Assembly: GCA_965153355.1 (NCBI GenBank)
Contig: OZ231126.1
Location: 99,634,001 to 99,698,000, forward strand
Direction: 5' to 3'
Length of the DNA stretch: 64,000 nt
DNA from: Flaccisagitta enflata
Lineage: Eukaryota; Chaetognatha; Sagittoidea; Aphragmophora
How positions within the stretch are numbered: the first letter of the stretch is position 1; each line of letters starts with the position of its first letter. Below are positions 9,543-22,929 of the stretch, piece by piece. Under the pieces are notes generated by a model. That model saw only the letters and a list, made by a program, of their open reading frames with translations, searched no databases and was not told the DNA's origin. Made by a program: the position numbers and the translations under genes.

Positions 9543-10092
9543 GTAGAACGCAGGGGGACTTTCATTCGTTTGTTTGTTTGTTGAAGCTGGGATTTGAGCC
9601 TCAAGGCTGAGATTTAAGCCTTGAGACTGGGATTTAAGTCTTGTGGCGGGGATTAAAGCCATGAGGATAGGACTCCAGCCTTGACCCTGAGATTTGACAA
9701 TCGAGGCTGGAATTGAGCCTTTAGGCTAGGATTTACGCCTCAAGGCTGGGATTTTAGCCTAAAGGCTGGAATTTGAGCCACAAAGCTGGGATTTGAGCCG
9801 CGAGGCTGGGATTTGAGCCCTGTGGCTGGGATTTTAGCGTCAGGGCTGATATTTCAGCCTCAAGGCTGGAATTTGAGCCCCAAGGCTGGGATTTAAGCCT
9901 TGAGAATGGGATTTGAGCCTGGAGGCTAGGATTTGAGCCTGGAGGCTAGGATTTGAGCCTGGAGGCTAGGATTTGAGCCTGGAGGCTGAGATTTGAGCCC
10001 CTAGGCTAAGGGGGGGACGGAGAAATGAACGAACGAACAAACGAAAGTCCCCCTGTGTTCTACAGGACATTGTCCCCTTCGGGGCCGCTGCC
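9543..10092. mobile_element. Family B element with long terminal inverted repeats and 20-bp minisatellite
   Basis: Left arm GTAGAACGCAGGGGGACTTT plus ATTCGTTTGTTTG (9543 on) pairs with the right arm ending at 10063. Between them lie about 20 copies of a 20-bp GGCTGGGATTTGAGCCTCAA-like unit, including three identical neighbours at about 9930-9990. A G tract and the hairpin CCCCTTCGGGGCCGCTGCCC (10073-10092) follow the right arm. Confidence 0.85.
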
Positions 10093-10672
10093 CAAAAACA
10101 AACTGTTGTCGTCGGACTGACAAACCGACTGCCCAGCGCAACAGTGTAAAGAGTAGCATTGTTATCTTGCCTGCGACTACGTATCTGAACTGAGTTCACC
10201 AAACTGAACCTTTGTTCAAATATTTTGTAGAGACATTGGGTTTGTGGTTGAGGGGTTATCTAGCGACAAAAAAGGCGATTCATGTCTTTTGTTTTCTTCT
10301 TTTTTTAGTGGCGAACTTTAAGCTTTATTATGAAATACATGAATAGGCACATACTCTAGAGGAGGTTATAGAAATTCAAGTATGTCCGTGAGAAGCGTAT
10401 CCTTGACAGGTTAAGGATAAGATTGCTTCAACTTCCGGATCAATATCATCAAACCGCAAGAAAACAGAACAATTGTACACGTTAGGCCTGGAGAACAAAG
10501 TTTATTCTCAATGAAAGGTTAAATGATTCAAAAATAGGCTGATTAGCATTTCAGTGTAAATTCTGTAAAACGGAATTTATATGAATGCGAGCCCGGAGCA
10601 TAAAAACAAAAAGTTGTCAGAGCCTTATGGTTTGGGAGATGTGTGCACCATCTTATGGTACCATGTGCTTTA
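10093..10672. other. Unique-looking AT-rich sequence
   Basis: No gene, RNA or repeat recognised on either strand. Confidence 0.4.
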
Positions 10673-10900
10673 AACAAGGCCGGATACACGGGTACCCCAG
10701 TCGCGTGCGGGTGGGCAGGGGCCCTAATAGAGGTCACTTCATCATTTGGGCAGGAGCAGTGAGGCCAGAGACCTCAAAAACCCAAAAGAAGTAAAGTGTG
10801 ACGGACCGACGGACCAACGGACCGACGGACGGACCGACGGACGGACCGACGGACGGACCGACAAAGCGGGGTGTAGAGTCGCGTAGCACGCTACTAAAAA
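10673..10900 (-). mobile_element. Family A copy, canonical, intact
   Basis: Tail AACAAGGCCGGATACACGGG, AGTCGCGTGCGGGTGGGCAG, GAGGTCACTT, GGGCAGGAGCAGTGAGGCC, AAAGTGTGACGG, then 4-bp-period GACC/GACG units, CAAAGCGGGGTGTAGAG and head hairpin AGTCGCGTAGCACGCTACT. Confidence 0.95.
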
Positions 10901-10924
10901 GATTGGAAACCACCGAATATCAAG

Positions 10925-11045
10925 AAATTGGCGCCGTCACCCCTCTCATATCCCGTAGAAAGATGTTGAATGTTACTAACAGTCTGTTAGCATTCCCTAA
11001 ACTTTACTGTATGTGGAAAAGGTGAGGGGAGGCGGCGCCAATCTC
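10925..11045. mobile_element. Short inverted-repeat element (possible MITE)
   Basis: Arms TTGGCGCCGTCACCCCTC and GAGGGGAGGCGGCGCCAA enclose about 80 bp. It sits just beyond the Family A head. No target duplication was established. Confidence 0.55.
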
Positions 11046-11184
11046 CTGACATCCAATGACCTCCAAATCTTTTTTGGTGCATTATATCAACTTTAAGAAA
11101 TGGAGCCCACATCTTTCGAACTTAAAAGCTCCATTGATTTTAGTCATCAAGTTTCGGATGCGACTCTCCCAGCTCATGAAAGTT

Positions 11185-11193
<9 letters not shown>

Positions 11194-11223
<30 letters not shown>
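11194..11223. repeat. (GA)n microsatellite
   Basis: About 15 GA dinucleotides; a second tract lies at 11474-11509. Confidence 0.95.
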
Positions 11224-11226
<3 letters not shown>

Positions 11227-11467
11227 CAGGGGAATGTGTTTAAAAAGTGCAGTCTAGTTTTGGACTGCACCGCGTTTAGACCAAGCATTTGAAAAAAAGA
11301 GACAAATTAAACGGTGAAAAATTTTAAAAAGAAGAAAAAGAACAGAATCTATATGATAATCAATATGAATGTATCCTGAAATGATAATTTGTACATCTAT
11401 GTTACAGGTTTTAACGCCTATGATAAAGGGGGCATGGACCTCCGAAAATTTGGCAAAATTCTCTTAT

Positions 11468-11512
<45 letters not shown>

Positions 11513-11639
11513 AGACAGAGCGGTATTCAGAAATCAAAACTTGTTTTGTTCGGTAGTATATAACAATGGGCTCCATAGGTCATGTGATTATTCATGCTAT
11601 GCCATAGTCTGCGCTTTTTGCTCTGACGGAATCCCTCTG

Positions 11640-12375
11640 TATCATTTTACCATAGTTATTTTTTTTATCGGGAAAAAAGTCGAAGTCAGTCTTCGACTTT
11701 TTGACATATTCGAGAGAAACAGGGTTTTCATTTTCTTATGAGAAAGTTGTGGGTCTCCAAGGGGCGATTGAGCCCTTCGATGAAATTGATAGGGTAAGTA
11801 AATTTGATAATTCTCTTTCATTTGGCGCCCAGCAGAATGCTCTCGACAAATCCTTTTGGCGCTATGATTTTTTAAAGATTTATTTATGAAATTCGAATAG
11901 AATTTTTTTTGATTTTTTACGATTTTGTGTTCGATCAATAAAGGAGTGTATTTATGTTTACTTGAGTATGCAAATACAAGAAAATATGTTTATGAGCACA
12001 GCTGCTCATCTGTGAGGGTATTTTTGAGCATTTCAGCTCATTTAGCTCACTTAGCTCAGTCTGTTCTTTCTGATTTCAAATATGATAAATGAATGAATAT
12101 TTTCAAACTTGTTTAAGCAAGCAAATAAAAAAACATGTCAGTGAGCAGAGCTGCTCATCTGCGAGGGCGTTTTCAAGTATTCTAGCTCATTTAGCTCATT
12201 AAGCTTGCGCTTTTTCTTTGATTTTAAACAGGATAAATAAATCAATGTTTTGATTTAAGCATGCAAATACAAGAAAGCATGTCAGTGAGCAAAGCTGGTT
12301 GTCTGGTGGAATCATTTTGATTGTTTTAGCTCATCTAGCTCATTTGGCTCAGTCCTATTTTTCTCTGATTTTCAG
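11640..12375. repeat. Duplicated 0.74-kb segment, copy 1
   Basis: It matches 28036-28770 over its length. It starts with a hairpin AAAGTCGAAG..CTTCGACTTT, then a segment containing GGTAAGTAAATTTGATAA, then three tandem units of about 155 bp. Each unit has a CATGCAAATACAAGAAA box and ends in repeated TTTAGCTCA. A minus-strand frame of about 47 codons is shared by both copies. Function unknown. Confidence 0.85.
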
Positions 12376-13122
12376 TGCAGTCAATACATACAATTGCTTT
12401 TGATTTGATCTAACAAAATTTCAGTGACTGAAGATGGTGAAAAGTGACCAATGCTTACGACTTTTTTCCTCATAGTTATTTTTTTTTTATATTGGAATTC
12501 CCCTGAAAATATTTCTGCTAAAATGTCCAATGGAAAAGGATTTCGGTTTCCTGCAATCATCTCCATCCAAGAAACAAAGGGACAATACTGTGGAGAGCTC
12601 ATCATCCCAGAGTATCGGGCAGATGGCATATAGCAAATAGGTGAAAATGCGCAAAAAAAAAGGACCATCTCCAGATTTTTGCATAAAGACTCCAAAAAGC
12701 CTGGTGAACATTTAGCTAATTATCTTCAAATAAATGAACAGTGCTATAATGTTTTTACAAACTGAAAATTAATAAGAAAATGCTTCAAAAATGAAAAAAA
12801 AAAGGATTTTGTGACTGCAACTCATAAAACCGAGTTTTATGTGACAGAAAAATAGCAAAGACATGATACTTTGATGATTTGGGCGGTCGATAACCACAAT
12901 TTTAGAATTTTGTTTATGTAGCTCATAATAGCTAAGTGTGCTCCATCGCTTAACAAGCAGATATCGTAGAGGAAAATTATGTAGGGCTAAATCATTTTTG
13001 GTCGTGCCATAGAGGTTAATTACCATAGGACTGAGTGGGAGCCTCAGAAGCCTAATTTAGTCAGACTTTGTACATTGTGGAATGGGGATGGAATGACCAA
13101 AGATGATGTTGTCTTAAAGTTA
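12376..13122. other. AT-rich sequence, no gene recognised
   Basis: Several short frames but no domain, splice or promoter signals that I trust. Confidence 0.4.
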
Positions 13123-13350
13123 AACAAGGCCGGATAAACGGCTACCCTAGTCGCGTGCGGGTGGGCAGGAGCAGTGCCGGAGAAGGTCACTAGGGCACCT
13201 GGGCAGGAGCCGTATGCTCAAAAAGCTCAAAAACGCTGAGATAGTTAAAAGAGGACCGACCGACCAACCAACCGACCAACCAACCGACCTACCAACCGAC
13301 CGACCAACCGACCTAGGGACCAACATAGCGAGGTGTAGAGTGGCGTGGAC
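13123..13350 (-). mobile_element. Family A copy, head eroded
   Basis: Tail AACAAGGCCGGATAAACGG, AGTCGCGTGCGGGTGGGCAG, GAGCAGTGCCGGAGAAGGTC, a long GACC/AACC tract and AGCGAGGTGTAGAG; the hairpin head is lost after AGTGGCG. The internal sequence resembles the copy at 27519-27725. Confidence 0.88.
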
Positions 13351-13737
13351 CCTCAACTTATTTGGCACTCTTCAATAGTAAGCCTGTACACATCTTTTAA
13401 AAAGTTAAGCGAGCTTCAAAAGTTGGATATTTTTCGACCAGCCCATTGATGATACAGGGTGTTCAATCTCAAAGCCGGAAAAGTAAAAAGCTTACTTTTC
13501 TAAACGCACTAAGTCAGTGATTTCAAACCATTTTTCTCTTGTAGTATTATGTTTGACATTTTTTGTGAACAAATTTCATTGGTTTAGCTTAAACGGTTTG
13601 TCCACAACATCAATTTGAAGTAAAACTAGTGGCGTTCACCATATTGTGTTCTACGAAAACTTGATTTGACGTGAAAAAGAAAAGCAATAATTCATAATAC
13701 AAATCTAATAATGATAACCAGACAAATCTGTGTCAGA

Positions 13738-15300
<1,563 letters not shown>

Positions 15301-15838
15301 ATGTATTAATAAAACAAGGAAAAAGTGTGACAGACATGGAGAATTCTGTCTAACGGAGAAGGTGACAATTGTGGTTATTTAGTGTTCCACTATCACTATC
15401 ACTATCGTGGAACACAACAAGTGTTTACAGTTGAAGCTCAAAAACTCATATTTTCATCAACATTGTTTTTCAATATTCTGTCTTTAATTCTCAAACGGCG
15501 TGATAGCCGGTGCCAGATTGGTCTCAGATGTAAACATTTTCAAATTATACTTAATTTGGATCCAATCTGGAGTTTTTACCTTGAATTTTTTTTAAATTAG
15601 AGCAATTACAAGAAAGACTATCATGATAAAAAGGAGAGTTTTTTAGCACAAACTTGATATACTTGTTTTACTTAAAATTGATATTGTGAACAAACTATTA
15701 AGTCTAGACCAATGAAATTTTCACACAAAAAACGTCAACCATATTACTTCAAGAGAAAAATGATTTGAAATCACTGACTGGTTGCGTTTAGAAATGTAAG
15801 CTTTTTACCATTCCAACTTTGAGATTGAACATGGGGTA

Positions 15839-16190
15839 TTAACTGATTTTGAGATAGCTTGAAGCAAATATCCTTTGAAAAGAAACATACAAAAATGACA
15901 TTTTTTTTTGACGAAATGAAATTTTTGCTTTTTTGAAGCATTTTTGCTTCAATCTATCTTCAAACCATCAAATTGACATTTTTTTCACTATTTTTCTGTC
16001 AGGAAAAGCTTGATTTTACAGGTTGCTGGCATTAAACACCCCAGTTTTTCCATTTTTGGAAAGTGTTTTTGCTGTTGATGAATCAATGATTTTATAGTTT
16101 GTATCAAATTAAAGTACTCGCATCTGTTCCCTTTTTTAAAAATTCAAGCTTGGAAATCTGAAAAATGGGGGTCACCAGGCAATTTGGAGC
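15839..16190. other. T-rich sequence, nothing recognised
   Basis: No gene or RNA signal seen on either strand. Confidence 0.4.
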
Positions 16191-16443
16191 GCAAATTTTA
16201 GTCGATAGGCAAAAATCTAGATATGAGGGCAAATTCTTGAAGGAAAATAAAGTGTTTTACCAGACTTTTTGCATCGTTTTCTGGGCAATAATGGTACGAC
16301 AATGCTTTCAAAGGATGAATTGTCTTTAAAGACACCTGGTGTATACACTTTTATCATATTCTGACCTCAAAAGTAGATTTAAGTATTCAATTAATATGAG
16401 AAAAGCAAGTTAATGGAGGTTTTTAATGAAATTTTGCTTTCAT

Positions 16444-16734
16444 TTTTAGTCGCGTGCATGCGACTCTACACCTTGCTCTGTTGGTCTGTCAGTCCGTTGG
16501 TCTGTAACATTTTTATTATCTTGATAGATATTGACATTTTTTAACGTTTTTTTACACATCTTAACATTTTTAAACATTCTTTAACATTCTTTAACATTTT
16601 TTAATATTTTTAACATAGTCTAACATTCTTTAACAGTTTTAAACATTTTTTAACATTCTTAACACTTAAACATGTTTTTTCTCTTTTGTTTGTCATTTCC
16701 AGACGTATGCAATTGTTGCCCTCTTCGGCTTGTT
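16444..16734 (+). mobile_element. Family A copy with TTTAACATT core
   Basis: Head AGTCGCGTGCATGCGACTCT, short GTTG/GTCC tract, core of about 14 TTTTTAACAT-like units, and tail ACGTATGCAATTGTTGCCCT ending CGGCTTGTT. Same subfamily as 38601-38985. Confidence 0.88.
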
Positions 16735-16851
16735 ATGTTTGTTCTTGTTGTTGAAATTCTAAGACTTTAAAATGTAAGGAAATTTTGCATTTCCAAAAAC
16801 AGTTCTCTCCGTAATTGATTTTGGAAGAGAACTATGTCTTTCATTTTCTCA

Positions 16852-17065
16852 TTTTTAGTTGCATGCTGCGCAACTCTACTTTCCGCTTTGTCGGTCCGTC
16901 GGTCTGTCCATTGGTCCATCCGTCCATCCATCACACTTTACTTTTATTTGGTCGTTGCAGTTTTTGGCCTCACTGCTCCTGCCCAACCCCAAGTGATCAA
17001 GTGACCTCAAATACGGCCCCTGCCCACCCGCACCTGACTGGGATAGTCATGTATCCGGCCTTGTT
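16852..17065 (+). mobile_element. Family A copy, canonical
   Basis: Head AGTTGCATGCTGCGCAACTC, GTCC/GTCG/CATC tract, TTGGCCTCACTGCTCCTGCC, CCTGCCCACCCGCACCTGAC, and tail GTATCCGGCCTTGTT. Confidence 0.92.
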
Positions 17066-17126
17066 TCATTTTCAACGGGCCCTTTGTCAGTTACTTAAAA
17101 TGAAATTTTCTGTAATTTGCCATATA

Positions 17127-17612
17127 CAGTGGAATCCCACCTTAGTGGCACCTCTATTTAAGGGATATCCGCATTTAAGAGACAGCACTGTCTGGTCCAA
17201 AATTTTTTCAGGCTTTTCCAATGTTAAAAAACCTCTATTTAAGGAACCTCTATTGAAGGGATATTCGGATTTAAGAGACAAGTTTTTGAAAATATCCCTT
17301 ACATCAGGGGAAATTTTGGGTAGATTTGATGGATTTTGGAAAAAAGTTTGGATTTTGATTTAATTTTTCAGAAAAAATTTATTGCAAGATGATGAAATAT
17401 TTTCTGTGCCATGAATATCCTGCTTGAACTAAATCATTCATTGTTAAAGAACACTCTTAAAGCAAAAGGATGTTGTTACACGATGAATTTGGTAATCCTT
17501 AGCAACTGATATAAAAATCCTTGATAAAATGATGAATTCAATTTAAGGGATTTTGGATTTAAGAGACAAAAATCGTCAGTCCCTAGAAATCCCTTAAATC
17601 GAGGTCCCACTG
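17127..17612. mobile_element. pogo/Tigger-like MITE, TA target
   Basis: Ends CAGTGGAATCCCACC and GAGGTCCCACTG with TA on both sides (17125-17126 and 17613-17614). Internal repeats of CTATTTAAGGGATAT, GGATTTAAGAGACA type. CAGT termini with a TA duplication are typical of Tc1/mariner-pogo elements. Confidence 0.8.
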
Positions 17613-18241
17613 TATTTTCTTTATCAATTTTAGTTTAATTTGGTTCTATTTCATGTTTGAATGCAAATGATGCAAAAAAACATTAGTTATGATGTATCTC
17701 AATGATTATTTTAGTTTAATCATTTATATTCAATCATTTTCAATTTTTTACTTTGGCTCCCATTGAAACACAAATGTTGCCTTCGGAAGAACACTGTCAT
17801 ATGGTCCTTTTTAGTTGGGTGCTAAGCGACCCTATACCCTATTTTGTCCATCTGTCCATCAGTCGATTATTCGTTTGGTCTGTATGTCTGATTTGCACAT
17901 TCGACTTTTTTTCTATGACGGAAAATTTATGAAGGAAAATGAAGTGTTTCACAATACTTTTTGCATCATCATCAGGACAATAATGAAGCTGGAATGCTTT
18001 TAGTGGACAAATTGTCTCTAAGGATAGCTGGTGCATACATTTTTATCATATTCTGACTAATAATGCAATTTGAACCATGCGATTCACATGAAAACAAGCA
18101 AGAAAATGATGATTTTTAGCGATTTTCTGCTTACACTTTTTTTCATTTTCTGAGGTTGAAATTCTGAGAAAGCCAAATACAGGGAAATTTTGCATTTTGA
18201 AAAACATAGTTCTCTCTGTAATCGATTTGGGAAGAGAACTA

Positions 18242-18750
18242 CAGTAGATGTCGTCTAGACTTGGAAATACGGGGGAGCTCATAACCTGAGCATCAGTACA
18301 ATGAGGGGACTGATATTTTGCTGGTGTAATGTATAGACCCTAAGGGGTTGACGATGGGGTATGGCATCCCCCTACGGCTTACCTTACAAAAAAAACTTTT
18401 AGTATAAAACATTAGGATCAATCACTTTTATGGCAGAATTTCAGCTTTATCTATTTGCTTAAGTTGCAAAACCAGCCCGGGGTTCGAACCTGGAACCTTG
18501 AAAGAAATAAGCTGCTCGCGATAAATCTGGAGTTAAGTGAGTTAACCACTAGACCAATTCCAACAGCTGTTTAAGTGAAGCTAATATGATTTAGTATATT
18601 CAAAAGAATTTTCTTACCACAGAGCTGCCATACCCCATCGTCAACCCTGTAGGACATAAGCATTATACACACACAGTTTCATTCCACTGGCATAAATGGT
18701 AGTTATGGTATGAGGGCCCCCGTATTTCCAAGTATAGACGACATCTACTG
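18242..18750. mobile_element. TA-target MITE with tRNA-like insert, copy 1 (509 bp)
   Basis: 35-bp TIRs start CAGTAGATGTCGTCTAGACT and end with the complement; TA lies on both sides. A second nested inverted pair, GGTTGACGATGGGGTATGGC and its complement, lies inside. The uninterrupted sequence AGAGAACTATGTTCTTTG at 23510-23527 is the empty site, proving the TA duplication and both ends. Confidence 0.92.
18477..18560 (-). ncRNA. tRNA-like sequence (pol III A and B boxes) inside MITE
   Basis: The minus strand reads an A-box-like TGGTCTAGTGG (18556-18546) and a B-box GGTTCGAACC (18490-18481) about 56 bp apart, with GAAAGGTTCCAGGTTCGAA context as in tRNAs. The spacing is longer than in an intact tRNA, so this is a tRNA-derived segment rather than a functional tRNA gene. 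Confidence 0.55.
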
Positions 18751-19047
18751 TATGTTCTTTGTTTTTTCATTTTTTCATTTCCTATGCAAATTTAGAATTT
18801 CAACCAGCCCCCTGTCAGTGACCAAAAATAAAATAAGTATAAATTTTCAAAGTAGTTTTTTTGGTAACATTGGCTAAACTTGGTCCTTTTGCTGAATCAA
18901 TGCAAATTTTTCTTGTAAATATCATATCTGAGCCTTTTCAGTCATCTTTATTCACTTATTTTTGCATTTTCATTTATACATGTTTTCTATTTTGATCTTC
19001 TTTGAAACACAAATGTTGCCTTCGGAGGGAAGCCGTCTTATGCTTTC

Positions 19048-19412
19048 TTTAGTCGCGTGCTCCGCAACTCCATTTTTGGTCAGTCCGTCGGTTGGTTGGT
19101 CGGTTGGTTGGTCGGTCCGTCACAAAACTGTTTTAAAGGCTTTTTAAAGTGTTTTTATGTCCCTGAATGGTAGAAAAGAAACTTTGTGGAGTACTTAACC
19201 TTTTAAAATGTCTTTTTCAATAAAAGCTTGTTTGTCTGTCTGTCTGCCTGACGTTTTTTGAAAGTGCCGACGCACGCGACTTAGGTCTAATGACCTTGTT
19301 ATTCCTAGACCTCACTGCTCTTGCCTAAATGCCCTAGTGACCTAAAATATGGCCCCTGCCCAGTGCCCACACGTACCCACATGCGACTGGGGTAGCCATG
19401 TAAACGGCCTTG
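19048..19412 (+). mobile_element. Family A, two overlapping or nested copies
   Basis: Head AGTCGCGTGCTCCGCAACTC, a GTTGGTCG tract, a TTTTAAAG-type core and tail GCACGCGACTTAGGTCTAAT ending TGACCTTGTT at 19300. The 3' part of a canonical copy (CCTCACTGCTCTTGCCTAAA .. ATGCGACTGGGGTAGCCATG .. CGGCCTTG) continues to 19412. Confidence 0.8.
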
Positions 19413-19790
19413 ATTTTTTTAAGCGCGTTTTTACCTATTTGACATCATCCCATTAAACACTGACAAACATGTAGTTTGATTTTTTGCCATAGTTATCATG
19501 AAATCTAAGTTTTTGTTTTATTTTCATGATATGCCTAAAAAGGCTGGTCAATGTTAAAACAATGTCTGTTAACCAGGGGCCTCAGAATTTGCAAAAGCCT
19601 GAGTAATTTTTAAACTTGTTTTTAAAGGCGTTGTTATGGAGACGGGGTTCCGCTGCACTTCCACCTCACTCAGTTCACTGAACTCATCTTGATATCGTTA
19701 ACACTTCGCTCTATCTGATTATCTCAATTGTAATGGAGGGAAACCTTGCGTGGGATGGAAGGATAGTCAAGGGTCTCTCCATTTGCACTT
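19413..19790. other. Spacer without recognised features
   Basis: Mixed-composition sequence; no gene signals. Confidence 0.4.
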
Positions 19791-19793
19791 GCA

Positions 19794-20019
19794 ACAGCTG
19801 ACGCAGGGTTACAATTTGGTCACGGACGGGTAGGCAGGGACGTATAACCCTCCTCTCCACACCCCCATTAACACACTCACGCTCAGGCACCTATACAACA
19901 CCTACGTTATGCGCGATTTCACACTTTTTGAATCGTGTGTAATCAACAGACGGACAGACTGATGAAAAGACGAACGGATGGACAAAGCCTCTATTAGAGT
20001 CGCCAGCCAGCGACTAAAA
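19794..20019 (-). mobile_element. Family A copy, degenerate, CAGCGACT head
   Basis: The head hairpin on the minus strand is AGTCGCTGGCTGGCGACT (20013 downwards), with CTAATAGAGGCTTTGTCC and a GTTC/GTCT tract. Its far end (CCTGCCTACCCGTCCGTGAC) is recognisable, and the tail is eroded. Confidence 0.65.
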
Positions 20020-20274
20020 ATAACATCAGGATGCTTTTGTAACCTCGGCGTTCTCCCAAAATAGAAATTTCGATGAGGTCGAAGAGCAATTCTTCTTTCT
20101 CTCGCCTCTTCAGTGCACATGTTTTTGTTTATGTGACTAAGCCAACAAATTTCATGTAATATTGGCGGAGTTTTATTATTGCCACTGTGAGAATTGAGAA
20201 ATCAAGAGAGAATGATATGAAGGAGTAAGATTTTCAACTGTTACAGGCGTTACATCAGTTCCTTCAAATCCTCT

Positions 20275-20545
20275 CTTCCTTTCTTCCATATCTTCTTTTT
20301 TTCCCTTTCCTCCCACCTCTGCCTCCCGCCTGCCCTCCTTCCTTCCTTCCTTCCTTCCTTCCTTCCTTCCTTCCTTCCTTCCTTCCTTCCTTCCTTCCTT
20401 CCCTTCTTCCTTCCTTCCTTTTTTCGCACCTTCCTTCCTTTCTTCCCGCCTTCATTCCTTTCTTCCCGCCTTCCTTCCTTTCTTTCCTTCCTTCCTTCCT
20501 TCCTTCCTTCCTTCCTTCCTTCCTTCCTTCCCACCTCCCTTCTTC
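20275..20545. repeat. (TTCC)n microsatellite
   Basis: Long CCTT tracts with TTCCCGCC interruptions. The minus-strand poly-KEGR frames are artefacts. Confidence 0.95.
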
Positions 20546-20809
20546 CTTCATACACCTGCTTATTGCTCAAGTATTGTAATTGAAAATCCCTTGTGGCGAA
20601 AACATTATGCAACTCACAAGCTATGTTTTCTCCATCTACGCATATATTTCTATGTTGCTTTAATTTTTTGTTTCTTTGAAATTCTAATATTTGTTCCATA
20701 AGACGTGAAATCTGCCAGGGAAAAATGAAACGCTTCACCCCACTTTTGCATCAATAATGGACTAATTATCTATCCACAAATGTTATCATTGATCAAGTTG
20801 TCACTGGAT

Positions 20810-20995
20810 ACACTTGATACCACTTGGATAAAAAAAAAAGACGCACCTATCTATTAATTGATAAAATAGATAAAAAAAATAATTTTAGCTATTTTCAAGG
20901 AAAACATTTTGAAAGATTTTCAAAAAATCTTTCATTCTAGACCAATCCCAGATCTGTATCTCAAACGGTTTAGGAGCTAGAGTAGGGCTGGAAAA
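20810..20995. repeat. Dispersed repeat D, copy 1
   Basis: It shares CACTTGGATAAAAA, AATTGATAA, AATTTTA and the CTCAAACGGTTTAG end with 52400-52580 at moderate identity. Confidence 0.6.
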
Positions 20996-22680
20996 AGGTG
21001 AGCTCGTAGATCTCAACATTTCAGATTCTCCACTGAAATCAAATTCAACTGCGTGTAAGATAAAATCACCACGGCCAAACGCTAGCTTCTAAAATTCCGG
21101 CAACGACATCGGTAGCTAGATCGTGAAGTTCTGCTTTGGATTCCGTCCAAAAATCTAGAGATCCATGCACCCCCGATTTTTAATATCAAATCGATTGACA
21201 TGATATCTCATACAATTTTCTGTTCATGCGCTCAAAGTTAAAGTCTGGGGACATAAAGGTCAACTTATGCACAGACAGTCATACTTTTTTTTAATCTATA
21301 GTATTTCATATGTTTTATGGTCAATCTTTTTTTTATCGATGTCACTCAATAGGTTTGGAAGATATTTCACTTTTCTTTCTAGATCTACTTCCTTACTCGC
21401 ATGAAGATGTAGGTAAAGGTGATTTTTATGGTGCGATTTTTCATGTCATCGTTGCTGTCTTACTATGCTGTAGAGAGTTACGCACATGCATTACCTTTCA
21501 CATAAACTTTTTTTTACGCGGCGCCAAATTGCGTCGCACTGACTGCAGCATGCGGTCACACCCACTTTAGGAGTAGTAATGGATTGTCTGCGTATCATCT
21601 CATCTGTCCGTCCATTTACTTGTTGGTTTTAGCCAGTCTGTCTCTCTTTCTCAACGCGTAATGATACATTGCAAAGCTAACTCTGACTTGGTGAAAATGT
21701 CGGTGGAGATGAGTCTTAGAAAGAAGTCGTAAAATAAGTGTTACCTTTTTTTCCCACTTTTTTGAAGAAAAAAATTTGTAAAACATCAAAACGAGTAATG
21801 CTGAAGACTTTTGATTTCCACAATATTATTCAGCGTCCTCACTTTAGCAAAATTGCTAAAAATCTTTTTCGAGCGCGCTTTTTTACCCCCGCTGATATCG
21901 CCCCCTAGCTAGAGCTCTGCAAAGACAAGCACTATTTTGCTAAGATGCACTTTTTCATAGGGATTGCGAAACTGAAATAGGCAACGTTTTTACTCAAACT
22001 GATGCCATTTCTAAACGAAAAAAGATAGCAATACCAAATTGGCGCCAAATGAAAGTACTTTCAAAGGGCTTCAAAATGATCTAAGATTTTTTATAATTCT
22101 TAGAAGATTTATTGGCTAAATTAACCAGGTGATTTTCATCATTAGACTCCTAGCATCAATTTTCTATCATGATTATATTGTTTTTAGCCAGATATTCTCT
22201 AAAACATTAAAAAAGATATTCCATTTTTCATTCTTAAGTGAGGTTACGATGTGATGAGAGTATTCATCAAGAAAAACTAACCAATTGGCTATTGTCTTTG
22301 AAAATTTCTTTGATATTTGATTATGTCTCAGTCCTTAATTATCATGTGACAAATATGAAATGGGCACCATTTTGACTGATTTAGTGATTTGAATATATTT
22401 TCAGGCCTAACAGTTATTCGGTTTGTCATCTAAAACTATTTGTCAAGCTTTTGCCATCATGAGTGTAACGAGAAGTTCTTAATGTTGTTCTAGAATCCTC
22501 TGAGATAAGATAAAGGAAAAATAACAAAAATCAGTGTACAAATGGCAATATAACCAAGCCGCTTGAATTCCCATGTATAGAATATTAAAACTGGCATTAT
22601 ATCCAGTCCTTTTTGATCAATGTATTACAAGGTAAGTGACAGGCATCAATAATCAAGTTTAGAATAACCTAACCCAGTTT
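20996..22680. other. AT-rich sequence, no gene recognised
   Basis: 1.7 kb without tandem repeats or elements that I can identify. Short frames lack domains. Confidence 0.45.
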
Positions 22681-22685
22681 TAAAA

Positions 22686-22922
22686 CAAGAAATTGAATTA
22701 CGGACATTTCAAGTTATTCCATAATTTTAATTGTCCCAACCATGTCCGTCTTGACTCATTTGTTCCTCTCCAATGCCCTCGCCTCTCGCCATATAAATTT
22801 TCCCTCCTAATCGTTCCTAAAGAAGAGGGTCAATGATACAAAAAAGAAATCATCAATTTTTCTTAGTTTTAGATGGTCAGAGAGCAAGAAATTGAATTAC
22901 GGACATTTCAAATTATTCCACA
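22686..22922. repeat. Direct repeat pair, about 37 bp
   Basis: AAGAAATTGAATTACGGACA followed by TTTCAARTTATTCCA occurs at about 22686 and 22886, 200 bp apart. Confidence 0.85.
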
Positions 22923-22929
22923 TTTTGCG

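Larger units (their letters stand above)
16200..17807 (+). mobile_element. Family C element, copy 1, split by three insertions
   Basis: Segments matching 17809-19047 and 23290-23812 are separated by two Family A elements (16444-16734 and 16852-17065) and a pogo-like MITE (17127-17612). Landmarks are ACTTTTTGCATC, a TTCTCTC..GAGAGAACTATG hairpin, and the tail CAAATGTTGCCTTCGGAAGA. Confidence 0.65.
17809..19047 (+). mobile_element. Family C element, copy 2, with nested TA element
   Basis: Head TTTTTAGTTGGGTGCTAAGC and CCTATACCCTATTTTGTCC resemble the Family A head. A long unique interior is shared with 16200-17807 and 23290-23812. Tail CAAATGTTGCCTTCGGAGG. The interior is split at 18242-18750. 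Confidence 0.7.

Noticed and set aside
11642-11938. Conserved minus-strand frame shared with 27940-28197 as a gene
   Set aside because: Both lie in a duplicated repeat. Frames differ in start and end, and there is no independent coding evidence; kept as a finding on the repeat only.
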